64,000 bases of DNA from Adiantum capillus-veneris (lineage: Eukaryota; Streptophyta; Polypodiopsida; Polypodiales; Pteridaceae): the NCBI GenBank assembly GCA_014529385.2, contig CM043971.1, positions 60,402,709 through 60,466,708 of the forward strand. Direction: 5' to 3'. Below are positions 40,271-51,922 of this stretch, piece after piece. The number at the start of each line of letters is the position of its first letter. Within the stretch, counting starts at the first letter, position 1. Position numbers and translations under genes: made by a program. Under the pieces are notes generated by a model. That model had not been told where the DNA came from. It did not search any database and worked only from the letters and a program-made list of their open reading frames with translations.

Positions 40271-41098
40271 ATGGATATAGACCCATAACAATTACAAGCC
40301 TGCTTATTTTACAATATATTTTATTAATATACTATAATATGAGTAGTGCATTAGAACTTCTTACATGTTTGTCTTTACAAAGATATGCATGATAGTGTCA
40401 AGTTTGGAGGGGTTGCAATGTACATCTAATCTACTAATAATAATTGCTTAAAAGGCATGCCAAAAGTAGATTAAATATTGAAGAGAGAAATACTAGCATA
40501 CAACACTGAGTTGAAAGCACAATGGTTGATATTGTAAATCAATGTGTTTAAAGATCCATGATGCTCTCAAGATGACAAGCACAAGTCTCATGTATCACCC
40601 CAAACCTTATTTGAGATATACATCACTATTTTATTCTTAATAATTGGTTGTTTTATTTTGCATGACCAGGTGGGAACATCTCCTTATGGAATGCATGTTT
40701 TATCTCGTCCACACGGATCCCATGTGGCCAAGACCACACCCATCTGATTGAGATCACACCCTATTCTATCTAGACTACACCATAGCACTACATCCTTTCA
40801 TATCTACACCATGCAAAGCATACTACTGTGCCATGATGGCACTAACCATATCACTCCCCCCCCCCCCCCCCCCGCCCCAAAAGACACAGACAACAAAACA
40901 TACGCGTAGACTGAGATAAGACAAAACATGACCCTTCTTTTTCATTGATTGTACGGAACAAGATTACGACGACTTTATCTAGGAAACTCAACAACGTAAA
41001 TTCCGATATTGAGTGACTCCCAAGATAGCCACATGGATATTAAGATCAAAACAAGCTTTAGACCTTAAAACCTTATAAGTAATGGCTAGATATTCCTT

Positions 41099-42848
41099 TT
41101 ACACAGGCACTGACCGATGGCTTGAAAAATTCCCAAAATTTGGTTCGACTCCCACAATCCATTGATCCAAAATCAAAGGTGTGTTAGGTGGACTGTGCCC
41201 TTGCGAATTCAAATCGTAAGCACTGAGTCTGACCAGAGTATTTGCTGCTACCGGACTGCCACCCATGGCTGGAGTACTCTCCCCTGTTTTCACCACCAAC
41301 TACTCTGTCTGCTTCTCCACAAGTACCATTGGACTGCCCACTTCCATACTCTCTTCTACTGTCTTAGTGGTTAAAATCACTATTTGATTCACCAACATTG
41401 CATGTTTTGCCTCCATACTCACAACTTGCTCCTTCAAAGTTTTGTCATGGGCACGCAATTCCTTTGCTTCCAACATCAACTCCTTGTTGTCTATTTTGTC
41501 AAACTGCTTTTCCACGTCTTTAATTGGTTTTTGTATCCAATTGCTAAGTGCCTTTTTCAAACCATCCCACAACTCTTCTGATTTCTCTTGCAAGCGGTGC
41601 TTCAATTTTTCAACCTTATCTGTAGTAAGAACTACCCTTGCATCTCTACAGTTTCCTCCAAAACTTCTTTCTCAAGAGCACTTAAAGCCTATACCCGATC
41701 ATGCAGCAGTGTATTCTCCGCTTGCACCTTCTGAACTCTGTTTGCAACTCAGTCATCTGTGCCATCACGTCAGCCTCAACAACATCAGTCCACACCTTGA
41801 ATTCATCCAAGGTTACTTGGAGTTCTCATAACTGCTCAAGCTTGGACAACTTCATTTGCTTAATCTCCCCCTACAATTCCAATGTATACTTCTGCAATTC
41901 CTTATATTGTTGATCCGCCACCTGCAGGACTTCCTCTGTTTATGTATTCTGTTTTGCTTTCCCTTTTGCAGCCTCTAGGTCCTCTTGCTTCAAAATGAAA
42001 TTCTGAATAGACCGAGCACAACCCATTGCATCCTCTAGATCTGTTATGACCCACATCGGGGTAGGCCATCCGCTCTTAACCACATTTAGCTCCTGCACGT
42101 GAGCTTTAACAACCTGAGGTTGCTTCTTCTTCTAGACCAACTTAATTTTCTTCATTTGCTTCTTTCCCTCAATATACTCTACATGCAGAACGACATATTC
42201 CATTTTTGGTTGAATATCCTCTATCTCAATAATCTACACCTTGCTTGGCTGTGTTTTTGCCCAGCTAAGTCTCGTTCATTATTGGGGAATCTTCCACCAA
42301 AGGCAAGCCAACCACATTGGACACTACCTCATGTTTTATCTTCACACCTCTAATGTATCTCCTTCTCCTTGCTGCAACAAACCCAAAATTTTTGCTGCAG
42401 TCTCTACTGCCCCCCCAAGCTTTCCATGGTTTGGTTGTTGCGAACTCCGGTAAGCCAATACGCTTCAGCCGCGCAACTGTACTAGGGTTAGCCATATCAA
42501 TTTGCGACTCCACCAGGCTACCCGTGCTTCATCACCCTCTTCATCTACGTCTAAGACCACTACCGTCACAAATGCTACTGCAATACCCATCTTCACCATA
42601 GCCTCTTCCTTTGCCTTGTGCGGTGTCTCCATGGGAGAAGGCATACTTGTTGCAGAAGTCTCACATGCTACATCAGCTTCTGATTCTAACGCTGCAAGCT
42701 GCACCCTTAGCTTTTTTAACCTCTCTAGCGGTGATAGCTGCATGGTACCTTTGTGAGAGTAACGTATACAAACACAGGAGTGTAGTGGGTGATATGACTT
42801 ACTCCCATGCAAAATATCACCTGTAGGATACTTATAATGATGTGCCAT
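41099..42848 (-). pseudogene. Coiled-coil ORF downstream of a retroelement protease, decayed
   Basis: From the minus-strand ATG at 42848 the frame reads MAHHYKYPTGDILHGSKSYH and later TMQLSPLERLKKLRVQLAAL. One frameshift near 42510 leads to ANPSTVARLKRIGLPEFATT. A long Glu/Lys/Gln-rich coiled coil follows to 41300 (for example IDNKELMLEAKELRAHDKTL). At least five in-frame stops lie in 42265-41700, several of which could be former CAG or CAA. It occupies the place where RT would be expected, but no RT motif is visible. Function unknown. It is tied to the protease at 43245-43560 by order and strand. Its full length would be near 580 residues. Confidence 0.55.
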
Positions 42849-43244
42849 CTTTTCTAGGCAAATGAAATGACGACAACCCTAAATTAGAAATAGCCTGTAA
42901 TTTAAGAATTTCTCCCACCAACGGCATATCCACTTCCGTTGGATTTAACTCCCCCTACTGATACCCCTCCTTGGGTATGCTCCCTATAAACAACTTGAGC
43001 CCGAATTCGTTTACTAGATTCAATAAATCCGTCCCAAAATAATCTCTCAATCTAAACCTTGCCCCAGATCCACAATGATCCGATACGGTTCAATGTATCA
43101 TAATTTAATCTTATCGGGATGTGGCCCCAACTCGGAGTTATATTTCATAACATCTCCCGCCAACTAGATGGACTCTGTGTATAATGGTTTAATTGCTTTA
43201 TCCACTTTGATTTCATTCTTCATGCTACACTTGATTGACTTTTT

Positions 43245-43560
43245 TCCGTTCCTAAAAAATCACCTCATTAGTTTCCCAATCATGCTTCAGCTTCTCAACT
43301 TGGAACAAAGGTCTCCCTAGTAACGTGGAATAGGCCCCCCCGATATCCATCATTCTTAAGACAATAAAATAACCTTAAAGGCCAATACCAAAATTATAAT
43401 GTGTTGTCCTCTCACCAACCCAATTGGTTGAATCCTTTGCTGGTCCGTCATCTTTACCTGGAATGGAGCAGGATCCAACGAAACATCCTTCATTTTCCTG
43501 TATTCCGACTCTCAGAAAATATTAACCCCTAAACCTCCATCAAAAGAACATTGTCAAATT
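43245..43560 (-). pseudogene. Retroelement aspartic protease (DGG type)
   Basis: The minus frame reads LDGGLGVNIF, then SEYRKMKDVSLDPAPFQVKM and TDQQRIQPIGL, and after a frameshift MMDIGGAYSTLLGRPLFQVE. LDGG (in place of DSG/DTG) and the downstream YS-LLGRP flap/core are the two hallmarks of a retropepsin-like protease in plant Ty3-type elements. A stop follows VNIF. It matures gag in the family. Here it is broken. Confidence 0.75.
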
Positions 43561-44342
43561 TCTTATTCTCGTATTCCACTTAAACAATAGGTACCCAAAA
43601 ATCAACATCCTTTGCTTCCAATCCATAAGACAATATCTGCCTTCTCTTGCTAAAGTATGCCCATTCCTAATGAAAAGATGCAGAAAGTTCAAAAAAAGGA
43701 TGAGCATATTGTTGTAGAAGAGAATGGGGTCTCGGAGGGCCTCTTTATTTGGTAGTTTAAGGAAGTCAAACCTTTAGTATTAAGAAAGTAATCAAAGGAC
43801 AGTTTTTGAATTCAAACAAGCAAAACATCTAGTTTATTTGAATTCAAAGTTTTCCCCCAAAATGGAATTACAAATCTAGCGGGTAAAACCGTATCATGTA
43901 CCATATCTATGGAAGGAGCTTGACGTGTAGATTGCAGATCTATGATCTCCGCTCAAATCGGAGATCATACGTGGAGTTATGGAAGGCCAAAAATCATAAA
44001 ATTTTTCACCTCCTTTTTGGGGGAAAAGTGCATCCTTTGACCACTCTTACACATCTCTTACACACCCACCATTATTTCACACATGGTGTACACCTATTCG
44101 TCAAAATGTTAATCACCTCCATAAGCTCATGGCAAATAAAAAGGCCCTTCTACACCCCATCCTTTTCCTAATGATGTAACCTTCTCCCGAACCTCCTTCT
44201 AATCTTCCCAACTCAATGGTGGCTTGAGCTTAGCCTTAGATCTCGTCACTACCATAGCTTGCCCTTCAACACATTTTGTTATACAAGCGGAACAGTCACA
44301 GGATACCACGACTTCCTCAATGCCGCTTTTCTCCTCAGGGAT
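43561..44342 (-). other. Interdomain part of the gag-protease element
   Basis: Degenerate minus-strand sequence between the gag knuckle and the protease. No conserved block recognised. The copia element at 44348 interrupts it. Confidence 0.45.
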
Positions 44343-44347
44343 TATCT

Positions 44348-44607
44348 TGTTAGGTTTAATGGCCATGTGGCCGACTGCCCATCACTAACTACCGCTAACC
44401 CTAAGTGTACAACTATACACTTGTGTGAGCCACTAACACTAAGTACAATGTGTATTGTGCATTAGTGCATAAGATAAGAGAAGAAAGAAAGGGGGCATAC
44501 AGTAACGTTGGCTCTCCCCCTTCAAATTGTGTGTGGCTATGGTGGTGTATGCGTGAGTGTGTGCGTGCGTATTCTTCTTCCGTTGTGCTCCCAACTCCTC
44601 CCCATCA
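44348..44607 (+). repeat. 5' LTR of copia A
   Basis: Starts TGTTAGGTTTAATGG and ends CTCCCCATCA. The start is fixed by the TSD TATCT and the end by the primer site two bases on. Confidence 0.78.
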
Positions 44608-44609
44608 TC

Positions 44610-44621
44610 TGGTATCAGAGC
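44610..44621 (+). other. Primer binding site (tRNA-iMet) of copia A
   Basis: TGGTATCAGAGC. Confidence 0.93.
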
Positions 44622-45680
44622 GGTTTCATTCCCGAAATCGTTTCCACGCGCGCGCATTTTCAAGAGTGCGAACAGGATTCTGATTTCGCCATTGGCAAGT
44701 TCAGCTTCTCGAGAGCGTTTCCAGCAGATGTCCTGCGGTTTTACCCCCCTTTCGGAGCCATTCGAGCCATCAGAAACCCCATTCGAGATACGGTTCAAGA
44801 GCTGAAATTTTCAGTCCTCTTATGGTAGTTTGTGCTGCAGTGCTTCCATAGCCGGTTACAGGTACCATTGTTGCAGTCTCTTCCATCTACGAGAGCCCAC
44901 GGCTCATTTAGGAGTGTGTAGCCTCTTTCGGAGTGGCCTCATACACACACATAGAGTGGGAGCTTGATAGCATTGTCTTCTTCGACTACAGGTACAGGTA
45001 CAGGTACAGGCTCCAGGTTTCAGTTCTTGCGATATTATGGTTCCAGTGGGAGCAGTTGTTTATGCGTACATACATATATTGACACTTTTGACAGTGTTTG
45101 AGCTCTTTTGAGAGCAGATTGACTCTCCGCAGGGATGTTTAGTTGCAGGCACATGCTTTTGACGCCTGTTTGAGCGTCTTGACAGACTTGTACGTCTTTG
45201 TGGATACTGCCATTGTACGCTTTTGTGGAGCCATCTTTTGGCTAGTACGGCAGTCCTGGCCATTTCTGAGACTTGGTCCGGAAGATAGCCATTTCTAAGA
45301 ACTTGGCTATACGTTTTTTGCTGCATAACCTACGTTGTTGAGGGTAGATAGCGTGAGGTTTTCATTGAGCTGGGGTATTCTCAAATGTGGAGATACCTTC
45401 GGTGATACAGGTAGCTGGAGCATCCCTTACTAGGCCTCGCCATAGGAAATGTATACAGTGGTATAGGTGCTTTTGACGCCGAGTTGGCGGTCTATGGTGA
45501 GTTTGAATGTTTATGCGCCTCAGTTGATCTCTATACAGTGTGCTTTTGAGAGACATTGCTCTCTTTTATGCTTTATGAGTGCCATGCTTGGTCATTTTGT
45601 CTCGTATTTTGGTTGACATAGTCCCAAATACAAAGGAGACTGCCGAAATTTTTCCAGAATCTTTTGGTAGTTTTGTCACC

Positions 45681-46660
45681 ATGTCTACTAGCAAAGACCG
45701 TGACATTTATGACATAAAGAAGTTTGATGGCACTAATTTTCAGCTTTGGAAGAATCAGATACAAGATGTGCTTGTCCAAAAGAAACAGAAATTGCCTATT
45801 ATTTATGCGACACGGACTGAAGAGATGAATTTGACTCAGTTTCAGTGGGAGGAGCTTGATGAGCTATGCAGATCTACTATTAGATTGCACCTTGCTAAGT
45901 CAGTGTACTTTTCAGTGCTAGAATGTGAATCTGCCTATGCTTTATGGCAAAAGTTATGCAACACTTATGAAAAAGATACGGCAAGTAATAAGGTTTTCAT
46001 GATGCGAAAACTGTTTAACCTTCGCATGAAGGAGTCAGCCAATGTTACTAGTCATATTAATGACTTTGATTCTCTATTTGCTTAGATTCGTGCACAACGG
46101 ATCAATATTGATGACGAGATGAAAGCAATCTTCTTACTTTGTTCGTTGCCACCCTCATGGGATATCTTTTGCACAGCTGTCAGTAACTCTGCTCCTAATG
46201 GTACGCTAGTGTACATTGATGTCACTAGTTCTCTTTTATCAGAGGAAATGCGTCGCAAGGCTATGGATAGCCCGCATCATGGCGAAGCTCATTATGTGCA
46301 AAAGGATGGAAAATAGCATAAAGGTCGTTCTTGGAATCGTGAATCCAAGAAAGAGGGCAATAGAGATGATTCAAAGGGTCGATCAAAGTCTCCTGGTCGT
46401 CGCAATGTTCAATGCCATTATTGTGATAAGTTTGGTCACATAAAGAAGGATTGTTATGCTTGGAAGCGTGATAAAGGTAAAGGCAAAGGCAAAGACAATG
46501 ATGATAAAGAGGAGAAACCAAAGAGTTCGGTTAAGATTGAAGAACTGAACATAGTGCAAGATGATTGTGATGCAAAAGACATCAATATGTTGATTGAAAA
46601 TAATGATGTATTTTATGATGCACAAGAAACTCTACTTTGCAGAGTTCTATGCCAGCAGAG
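45681..46660 (+). pseudogene. Copia A gag
   Basis: ATG 45681, MSTSKDRDIYDIKKFDGTNF, then the UBN2/gag core (YALWQKLCNTYEKDTA, LRMKESANVTSHINDF). TAG at 46083-46085 in LFA*IRAQ (probably CAG before) and TAG at 46314-46316. The knuckle CHYCDKFGHIKKDC (C-x2-C-x4-H-x4-C) is at about 46411-46452. A frameshift near 46640 separates gag from the protease. The preceding leader of about 1.06 kb (44622-45680) is non-coding. Confidence 0.88.
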
Positions 46661-48184
46661 CTACTTGTTAGTGGTGAAGTGTCCCATACATGGATTCTTG
46701 ATTCGGGCGCTTCGTTGCATGTCACACCTCATAGGCATTGGTTTACTACATATGAGGAAACCATTGACACTGTTATGATAGGTGATAGCTACTCTTGTGA
46801 CATTGTGGGCATATGTGATATTGCTATGATTATGGAAAATGGGGTGAGGTTTACCATACATAATGTGCGTCATGTTCCAGCTTTGACACGAAATTTGATT
46901 TTGGTTGGACGTCTTGATGACTTGGGTTACAAAGTCACTTTTCATCAGCAGTCTTGGCGTATTGCGAAAGGTCATCTTATTTTAGCCCATGGTTCTAAAG
47001 TTGGTACACTTTATCCTCTTTATGTATCTGACAAGAACAATGTTCTTTCTGTAACCGAGCTACCAATTGTTGCTTTGTGGCATAGCCGGTTAGGTCATAT
47101 GTCAAAGAAGGGAATGGAAACTCTTTCTCGTTTGGGCTACTTACCGTCTTTATCATTTTCTGATTTTCCCTTTTGTGAACACTATCAATATGGTAAGCAA
47201 ACACGAGCACATCGTACACAATCTTTTGACAAAGAAAGAAAGCCCTTAGAGCTTGTGCATAGTGATTTATGTGGGCCTATGCCTTCTAAATCCCATGGTG
47301 GTGCGTCTTATTATGTTACATTCATTGACGATGCAACACGACATGTTTGGGTTTATGCCATGAAGTCTAAAGATGAGACTTTTTCTTGTTTCAAAAAGTT
47401 CTTATCTAGTGTGGAAACTCAGTCTGAACATAAGTTGAAAGCTTTACACTCAGACAATGGTGGAGAATATGTCTCTAAAGAGTTTGCAGACTTCTGTTCA
47501 AGTAGGGGAATTAAGCGCGAGTTTATAGCTCCTTATACCCCTGCACAAAATGGTGTTGCCGAACGAATGAATAGGACCATCCAAGAGAGGATTATGTCTA
47601 TGCTATCGCATGCTAATTTACCGCAAGAGTTTTGGGCTAAAGCATTATACACTGCTATGTATTTGATCAATAGATCACCACATGCTTCATTACAATTTCG
47701 TGTACCTTTGGAGTTATGGTCAGGACATAAGTTGTCTTATGAAAAACTCCATATATTTGGCTACGAAGCTTATGCACATGTACCCAAGGAGTTGCGTGCT
47801 AAGCTTGACCCTAAGTCCAGGAAATACATCTTTATTGGCTATGGTGTAGATGGTCAATTTGGCTATCGTTTATGGAATCCAGAAAGTCGATCAGTAATCC
47901 GTAGCAGTGATGTTTTCTTCAATGAGACCAAGATGCATAGGCAGCCAACAAAAGAGGTTGAATTCCGGAAAGTGACGTTTTCTGATGTATCACCTCTTGT
48001 ACAGATAGCTCCAGAGCCAATTACTACACAGGCTAGTACAAGCTCTGATCAGCTGAGGAGATCTCAAAGAGTCTCACATCCACCATAACGGTTTGTTCCA
48101 GGTGTGGAATTTGTGTTACTGATAGATAGTGGTGAGCCTTCTTGTTACAAAGAGGCTATGCTAGCCAATGATAAGGTTCAATGG
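46637..48184 (+). pseudogene. Copia A protease and integrase, truncated before RT
   Basis: An open frame to 48088 contains protease TWILDSGASLHVTPH (about 46690), the pre-integrase zinc block ALWHSRLGHMSKKGME ... CEHYQYGKQ, and the integrase core with FIDDATRHVWVY, LHSDNGGEYVSKEF and the final Glu in AQNGVAERMNRTIQE: all three DDE residues are present. A stop at 48086-48088 is followed in frame by EPSCYKEAMLANDKVQW, the linker that normally precedes RT. The sequence then jumps to LTR. Family pol normally continues with about 600 residues of RT and RNase H. Confidence 0.9.
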
Positions 48185-48245
48185 ATGGTGGTGTGTGTGT
48201 GAGTGCGTATTCTTCTTCCGTTGTGCTCCCAGCTCTTCCCCATCA
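48185..48245 (+). repeat. Residual 3' LTR of copia A
   Basis: ATGGTGGTGT...CTTCCCCATCA matches 44539-44607. Followed by TSD TATCT. Confidence 0.82.
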
Positions 48246-48250
48246 TATCT

Positions 48251-48720
48251 CCGTAAACAACAAATTTGCTTGTGGTATCGGTGGATCTTTTTGCCTTATT
48301 GGAGGATTAAAATTAGGAGCCCCCCTCGATGGTGGAACCTGATTTTCATAGTTCCTCAACCATGGTGTTAAACCCGTTCTTCCTCTACCATGTTGATATT
48401 GCAGTGGAATGTTATCCCATCTTAGTGGATACCCTAAAAAATTTCCCATGCCAGTTAGAGGTCTCCAATTCCTCCTCTGATCATGTGGGTACCAATTTTG
48501 GTTCATTCTCTCTTGCACTTCTGTGTCCACCCGATTCGCCGAGGGACTTTTAGTTGAGATCTCTGTGATAAATTTCCTCTGAACTTTGGATCATACCAGC
48601 AATGTGCCATCGCATGTCCCGGCTTATCACAAATCTCACAAAACACTTTGGTATCCTTATTATCTCGAGTCCCCAGATTCTTTGTAAGGGCATCCTCCTA
48701 GCCCTTAGCATGGCAAACAC
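48251..48720 (-). pseudogene. Gag fragment with CCHC knuckle of the gag-protease element
   Basis: The minus strand reads KVFCEICDKPGHAMAHCW (about 48600-48650), a perfect C-x2-C-x4-H-x4-C knuckle. A basic/aromatic segment follows (NWYPHDQRRNWRPLTGMGNF, about 48400-48500). It continues beyond copia A at 44342 and belongs with the protease and coiled-coil ORF further along the minus strand. A gag core upstream of the knuckle is not visible, so the element is truncated there. Confidence 0.72.
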
Positions 48721-49149
48721 GTCTAACTCATCGACTCAAAAGAAGAAAAAGAAAAAGATAATGATGATAATAATAAAAATATTCGAATAAATTTATGCTA
48801 AATCCAAGCTCCAAAGTTTACCCACAAATCACCTCCGACCTATGCCATGGGGATAAGGGCATAACAAATCCATGAGAAATTAACTTTTCCTCTCAAGGAA
48901 ATTCTTAAAAGGAGAAAGAAAGACAAGATAAGGATAAGGATGAGGTTTGTAAGTAGCTTATTGTTGAAGTTCTGAAAAGGAAGAAAAGCTATCAAGATAT
49001 GTAAAAATAAATTATCAAGATAAGTTAAAGCCTTTATCAAATTAAACATAAAAGTAGGCCTGCTCTACTCGTTCAACACTTATCTTCTCATTTTTGAAAG
49101 TGCAAGCTTAAGAGTAAGCTTGAGAAATCCATAACTAAAGCTGCAGCGC
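48721..49149. other. No gene seen
   Basis: A-rich sequence with no conserved coding. It is the presumed upstream flank of the phosphatase-like pseudogene. Confidence 0.5.
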
Positions 49150-50522
49150 ATGGTAGCTGGTGATGAGAATCCAGATTCTCCCATCTTTCTGAGTGACATG
49201 GTGAAGGTGTCAAAGAAGCGCAAGAAAAACAGTGATGGTAAGTGGTAATGGTATTGGACTTGTCAACTTCTATGCACTGTCTACGTGGGGCTGATGTCTT
49301 GTTTTATGACATAGGTGGATCTTCCAAAAAGAATAGACCTTCGGAGTCCACACGTTCAAAGCACCATGCTCATCATGCAGATGGAGATATGGGAGAGAGG
49401 GAAGCACCCAGCTCACCTCCTGCCGTGAAGAAGACTCCCAGAAAGAGTACTCCCCTCCGCAATCCTTCTAGTGTTTCCCACCCCCCCAAGCGTCGAGTTT
49501 GCAAGAAATTGCGACTCTTCAATTGTAATACAAGAATCTATGATTCTTGATTTTGAATGCAAAAGAAACTTTTTTGTCGGCCTCTATGTTTTTGTCGCTT
49601 TTATGTTTCATAAGCACAATGTCTATGTTTTTATCGGCCTCTATGTTTTTGTCGCTTTTATGTCAAATATTGCCTCGTGTTTATTTTTCAATGTTGAATG
49701 CTGTCTTTTACAGAGTGTCCAAAGGAAAAGGGGACCCTCAAGCTGACCGTAGAGGAAATCATCATTATCAGAGATCCCCCAAAGTACATTCCCCTAGTTA
49801 TCTCCTCCTTGCCATATGATGATCCAACCCGATCAGCCCTCATATTAGATCTTAATGGTGTACTTTGTCTTACATGTACACCTAATAAGCATGACCCTTC
49901 GTCTGTCCCCGATATTGAAGCTACATCATTTGTCAAGCATGAGGAGGTAGATGGCAGGTACCTGTTTGTTCCGAAAGATGCATAGGATTTTATTGCATGG
50001 GCTGTGACATGGGCAAATGTCTACATATGGAGAAGTGCAATGCTAAGCAGAGTGGGCTCAAGAATTCGAAGATGTTTTCCCCAGGTTCACAGTTATATTA
50101 GTGGATGGGCTGGACAATAGTTATGTGATGTGGGTAGTTACTGTTTTGGTGGTGGAAGGCCAGCATTTTTCAAGTTATTGCAGAATTTTTTGGCGAAGCT
50201 GCAGCGGTATGATACCAGCAATGTCCTTTTAATTGACAACAGTTCCTATAAATGTCATTATAATCCCAGAGGTACTTACATCATAGTGCCTGGTATTGAG
50301 CACCACTCCAGCCAATACTTGTCAAAAGATCTAAAGGCCTGGCTAGAAGGATGGCAGCATGCTACGGATCGTCGTGCCTTGGCGGACACATTCAGCAAAC
50401 CAAAACCTACTGATGACGACAAGTATGTATTCACAGCAATTGCAAAAGTGTTTCAAAAGACATCGTATGATGCGTACTTATGTGGGCCACAGCTCATGCC
50501 CATAGAGTGCAAGCGACGATGA
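49150..50522 (+). pseudogene. NIF/FCP1-type (HAD) phosphatase-like pseudogene
   Basis: Exon 1 (49150-49237) starts MVAGDENPDSPIFLSDMVKV and is Lys-rich. Donor GATG|GTAAGT joins in phase to exon 2 from 49315 (GGSSKKNRPSESTRSKHHAH...), whose 3' border I could not fix. The next exon after TTTTACAG (49713) holds the FCP1-homology region: SALILDLNGVLCL at about 49835-49873, the HAD nucleophile block, with the second Asp of DxD replaced by Asn; then VYIWRSAM; then NVLLIDNSSYKCHYNPRGTY and a lysine-rich end at 50522. Two in-frame TAG codons (49983-49985 and 50118-50120) interrupt it without any frameshift. The protein would be a Ser/Thr phosphatase-like factor, probably nuclear. It is probably a recent pseudogene; readthrough or misplaced splice sites are less likely. 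Confidence 0.72.
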
Positions 50523-50889
50523 CGTCCCTTGATTTTTTTAGGATGACAGATCCTCTATGTACCTTTTTGTAACTAAACTAAACCCGTGCCAGAACCTTGT
50601 ATATTTATATACTACTTTCCATGTGGAAACCAATTTTTTGGCTTCATTTTGATTGTCATTATAACTGATGTAATGACTCTTCGTCAAATTGTTGAAGATG
50701 AAATATATTCCAACTGGTTGGATGCGTTGTCTTTGTGTCCCAGCATTGAAGTGTTATTTTTCTGATTCAAGTAGTTTAAGACTGTTCAAGTGTCCAAGCA
50801 TTGAAGTGTTATTTTTCTGATTCTGTTATTGTTTCCCAATTTAAAACAGTTACAATGTAAGGTGCTTTGGGTTGGCATACCAAAACTTA

Positions 50890-51460
50890 ATAGATTGTTG
50901 TGTACAGAAACCACCCAGGGACTACCTATAAGGTACTTTGGACTGGCATACAAAAACTTTTACAAGTCCTTGTTTCCTACATAGTTTAATACAATTTCCA
51001 CTTGTGAACTACTTGTAAGGTACTTTTGGTTGTCATACCTATAAAGAACCTATAAGGTACTTTGGGCTGGCATACAACTTTTACAAGTCCTTGTTTCCTA
51101 CATAGTTTAAGATAGTTTCCACCTGTGAACTACCTGTAAGATACTTTTGGTTGTCAGACATGTAAAGAACCTATAAGGTACTTTGGGCTGGCATAAAACA
51201 ACTTTTACAAGTCCTTGTTTCCTACATAGTTTAATACAGTTTCCACCTGTGAACTACCTGTAAGGTACTTTTGGTTGTCAGACCTGTAAAGAACCTATAA
51301 GGTACTTTGGGATGGCATACAAAAGGTTTTACAAGTGCTTGTTACTTAACATACAGAAACCACTTCAGGACTACCTTAAAGGTACTTTGGGCCGGTAGAT
51401 AAACTTTTAGAGGTGCTTGTGAACTACCTGTAAGGTACTGTAGGCTGACAGACAGGTACT
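50890..51460. repeat. Minisatellite, period about 121-124 bp
   Basis: Units begin AACCTATAAGGTACTTTGG at 51047, 51168 and 51292, with a partial unit from about 50930 and degenerate ones to 51460. Each also has CTTTTACAAGTCCTTGTTTCC and a GTAAGGTACTTTTGGTTGTC-type word. Confidence 0.9.
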
Positions 51461-51922
51461 TTGTGTTCAAGAATTGAAGTGCTATTTTTGTTACTCAAGT
51501 AGACAAAAGAGTTTACAAGTACTTGTTTGGACTGGCCTGCAAGAGGTTTTGACTCCTACGATAGGCTCCTACAAAAACCACCTGTGTAATAGTTGCATGG
51601 TACTTTGAAGCTAATTATTGGTACTTCTACAAGTTACTTGGGCAACAACCTATATCACTATTGGCATACTGTTGTACACATTTTCATATACTTCTGCAGC
51701 GAGTTTGACCTTATGTGGCTCTCCTTCTAAGGGTTCCAAGGGTATCTTAATCTATCTAACCAAGTGTGATGCAAGAAGCACTTTTGATTGACTAGCAGGC
51801 ATGTAATAGATATGCTTAGCACCTTCCACTATCTCGTAATAGTACCCCTCAACCAAATAGATCCCTGCAGAAAGTGTGTTTCCCCAGGAATCACTCAAGT
51901 CTCTTGCTGTTTTGTATTTCTC
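51461..51922. other. No gene seen; 3' flank of the minus-strand gene
   Basis: Degenerate GGTACTTT words continue to about 51610. Nothing else recognised. Confidence 0.5.

Larger units (their letters stand above)
38341..41098. other. 3' flank of the JMJ gene, no further gene seen
   Basis: It starts with the presumed 3' UTR and then AT-rich sequence without convincing coding. It contains (GT)n 39686-39728, (AT)n 40230-40267 and a C run at 40856-40873. Confidence 0.6.
44348..48245 (+). mobile_element. Ty1/copia element A, internally deleted (no RT or RNase H)
   Basis: 5' LTR 44348-44607, PBS 44610-44621, gag, protease and integrase, then an abrupt jump at about 48185 into the last 61 bp of the LTR. 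The 5-bp TSD TATCT is at 44343-44347 and 48246-48250, so both outer ends are genuine. RT, RNase H, the polypurine tract and most of the 3' LTR are gone. Confidence 0.88.

Noticed and set aside
42499-42848. Membrane protein, suggested by a Val/Ala-rich stretch in the minus-strand frame.
   Set aside because: The hydrophobic run is short and lies in a decayed retroelement frame shortly before a frameshift. The coiled coil is the clearer feature.
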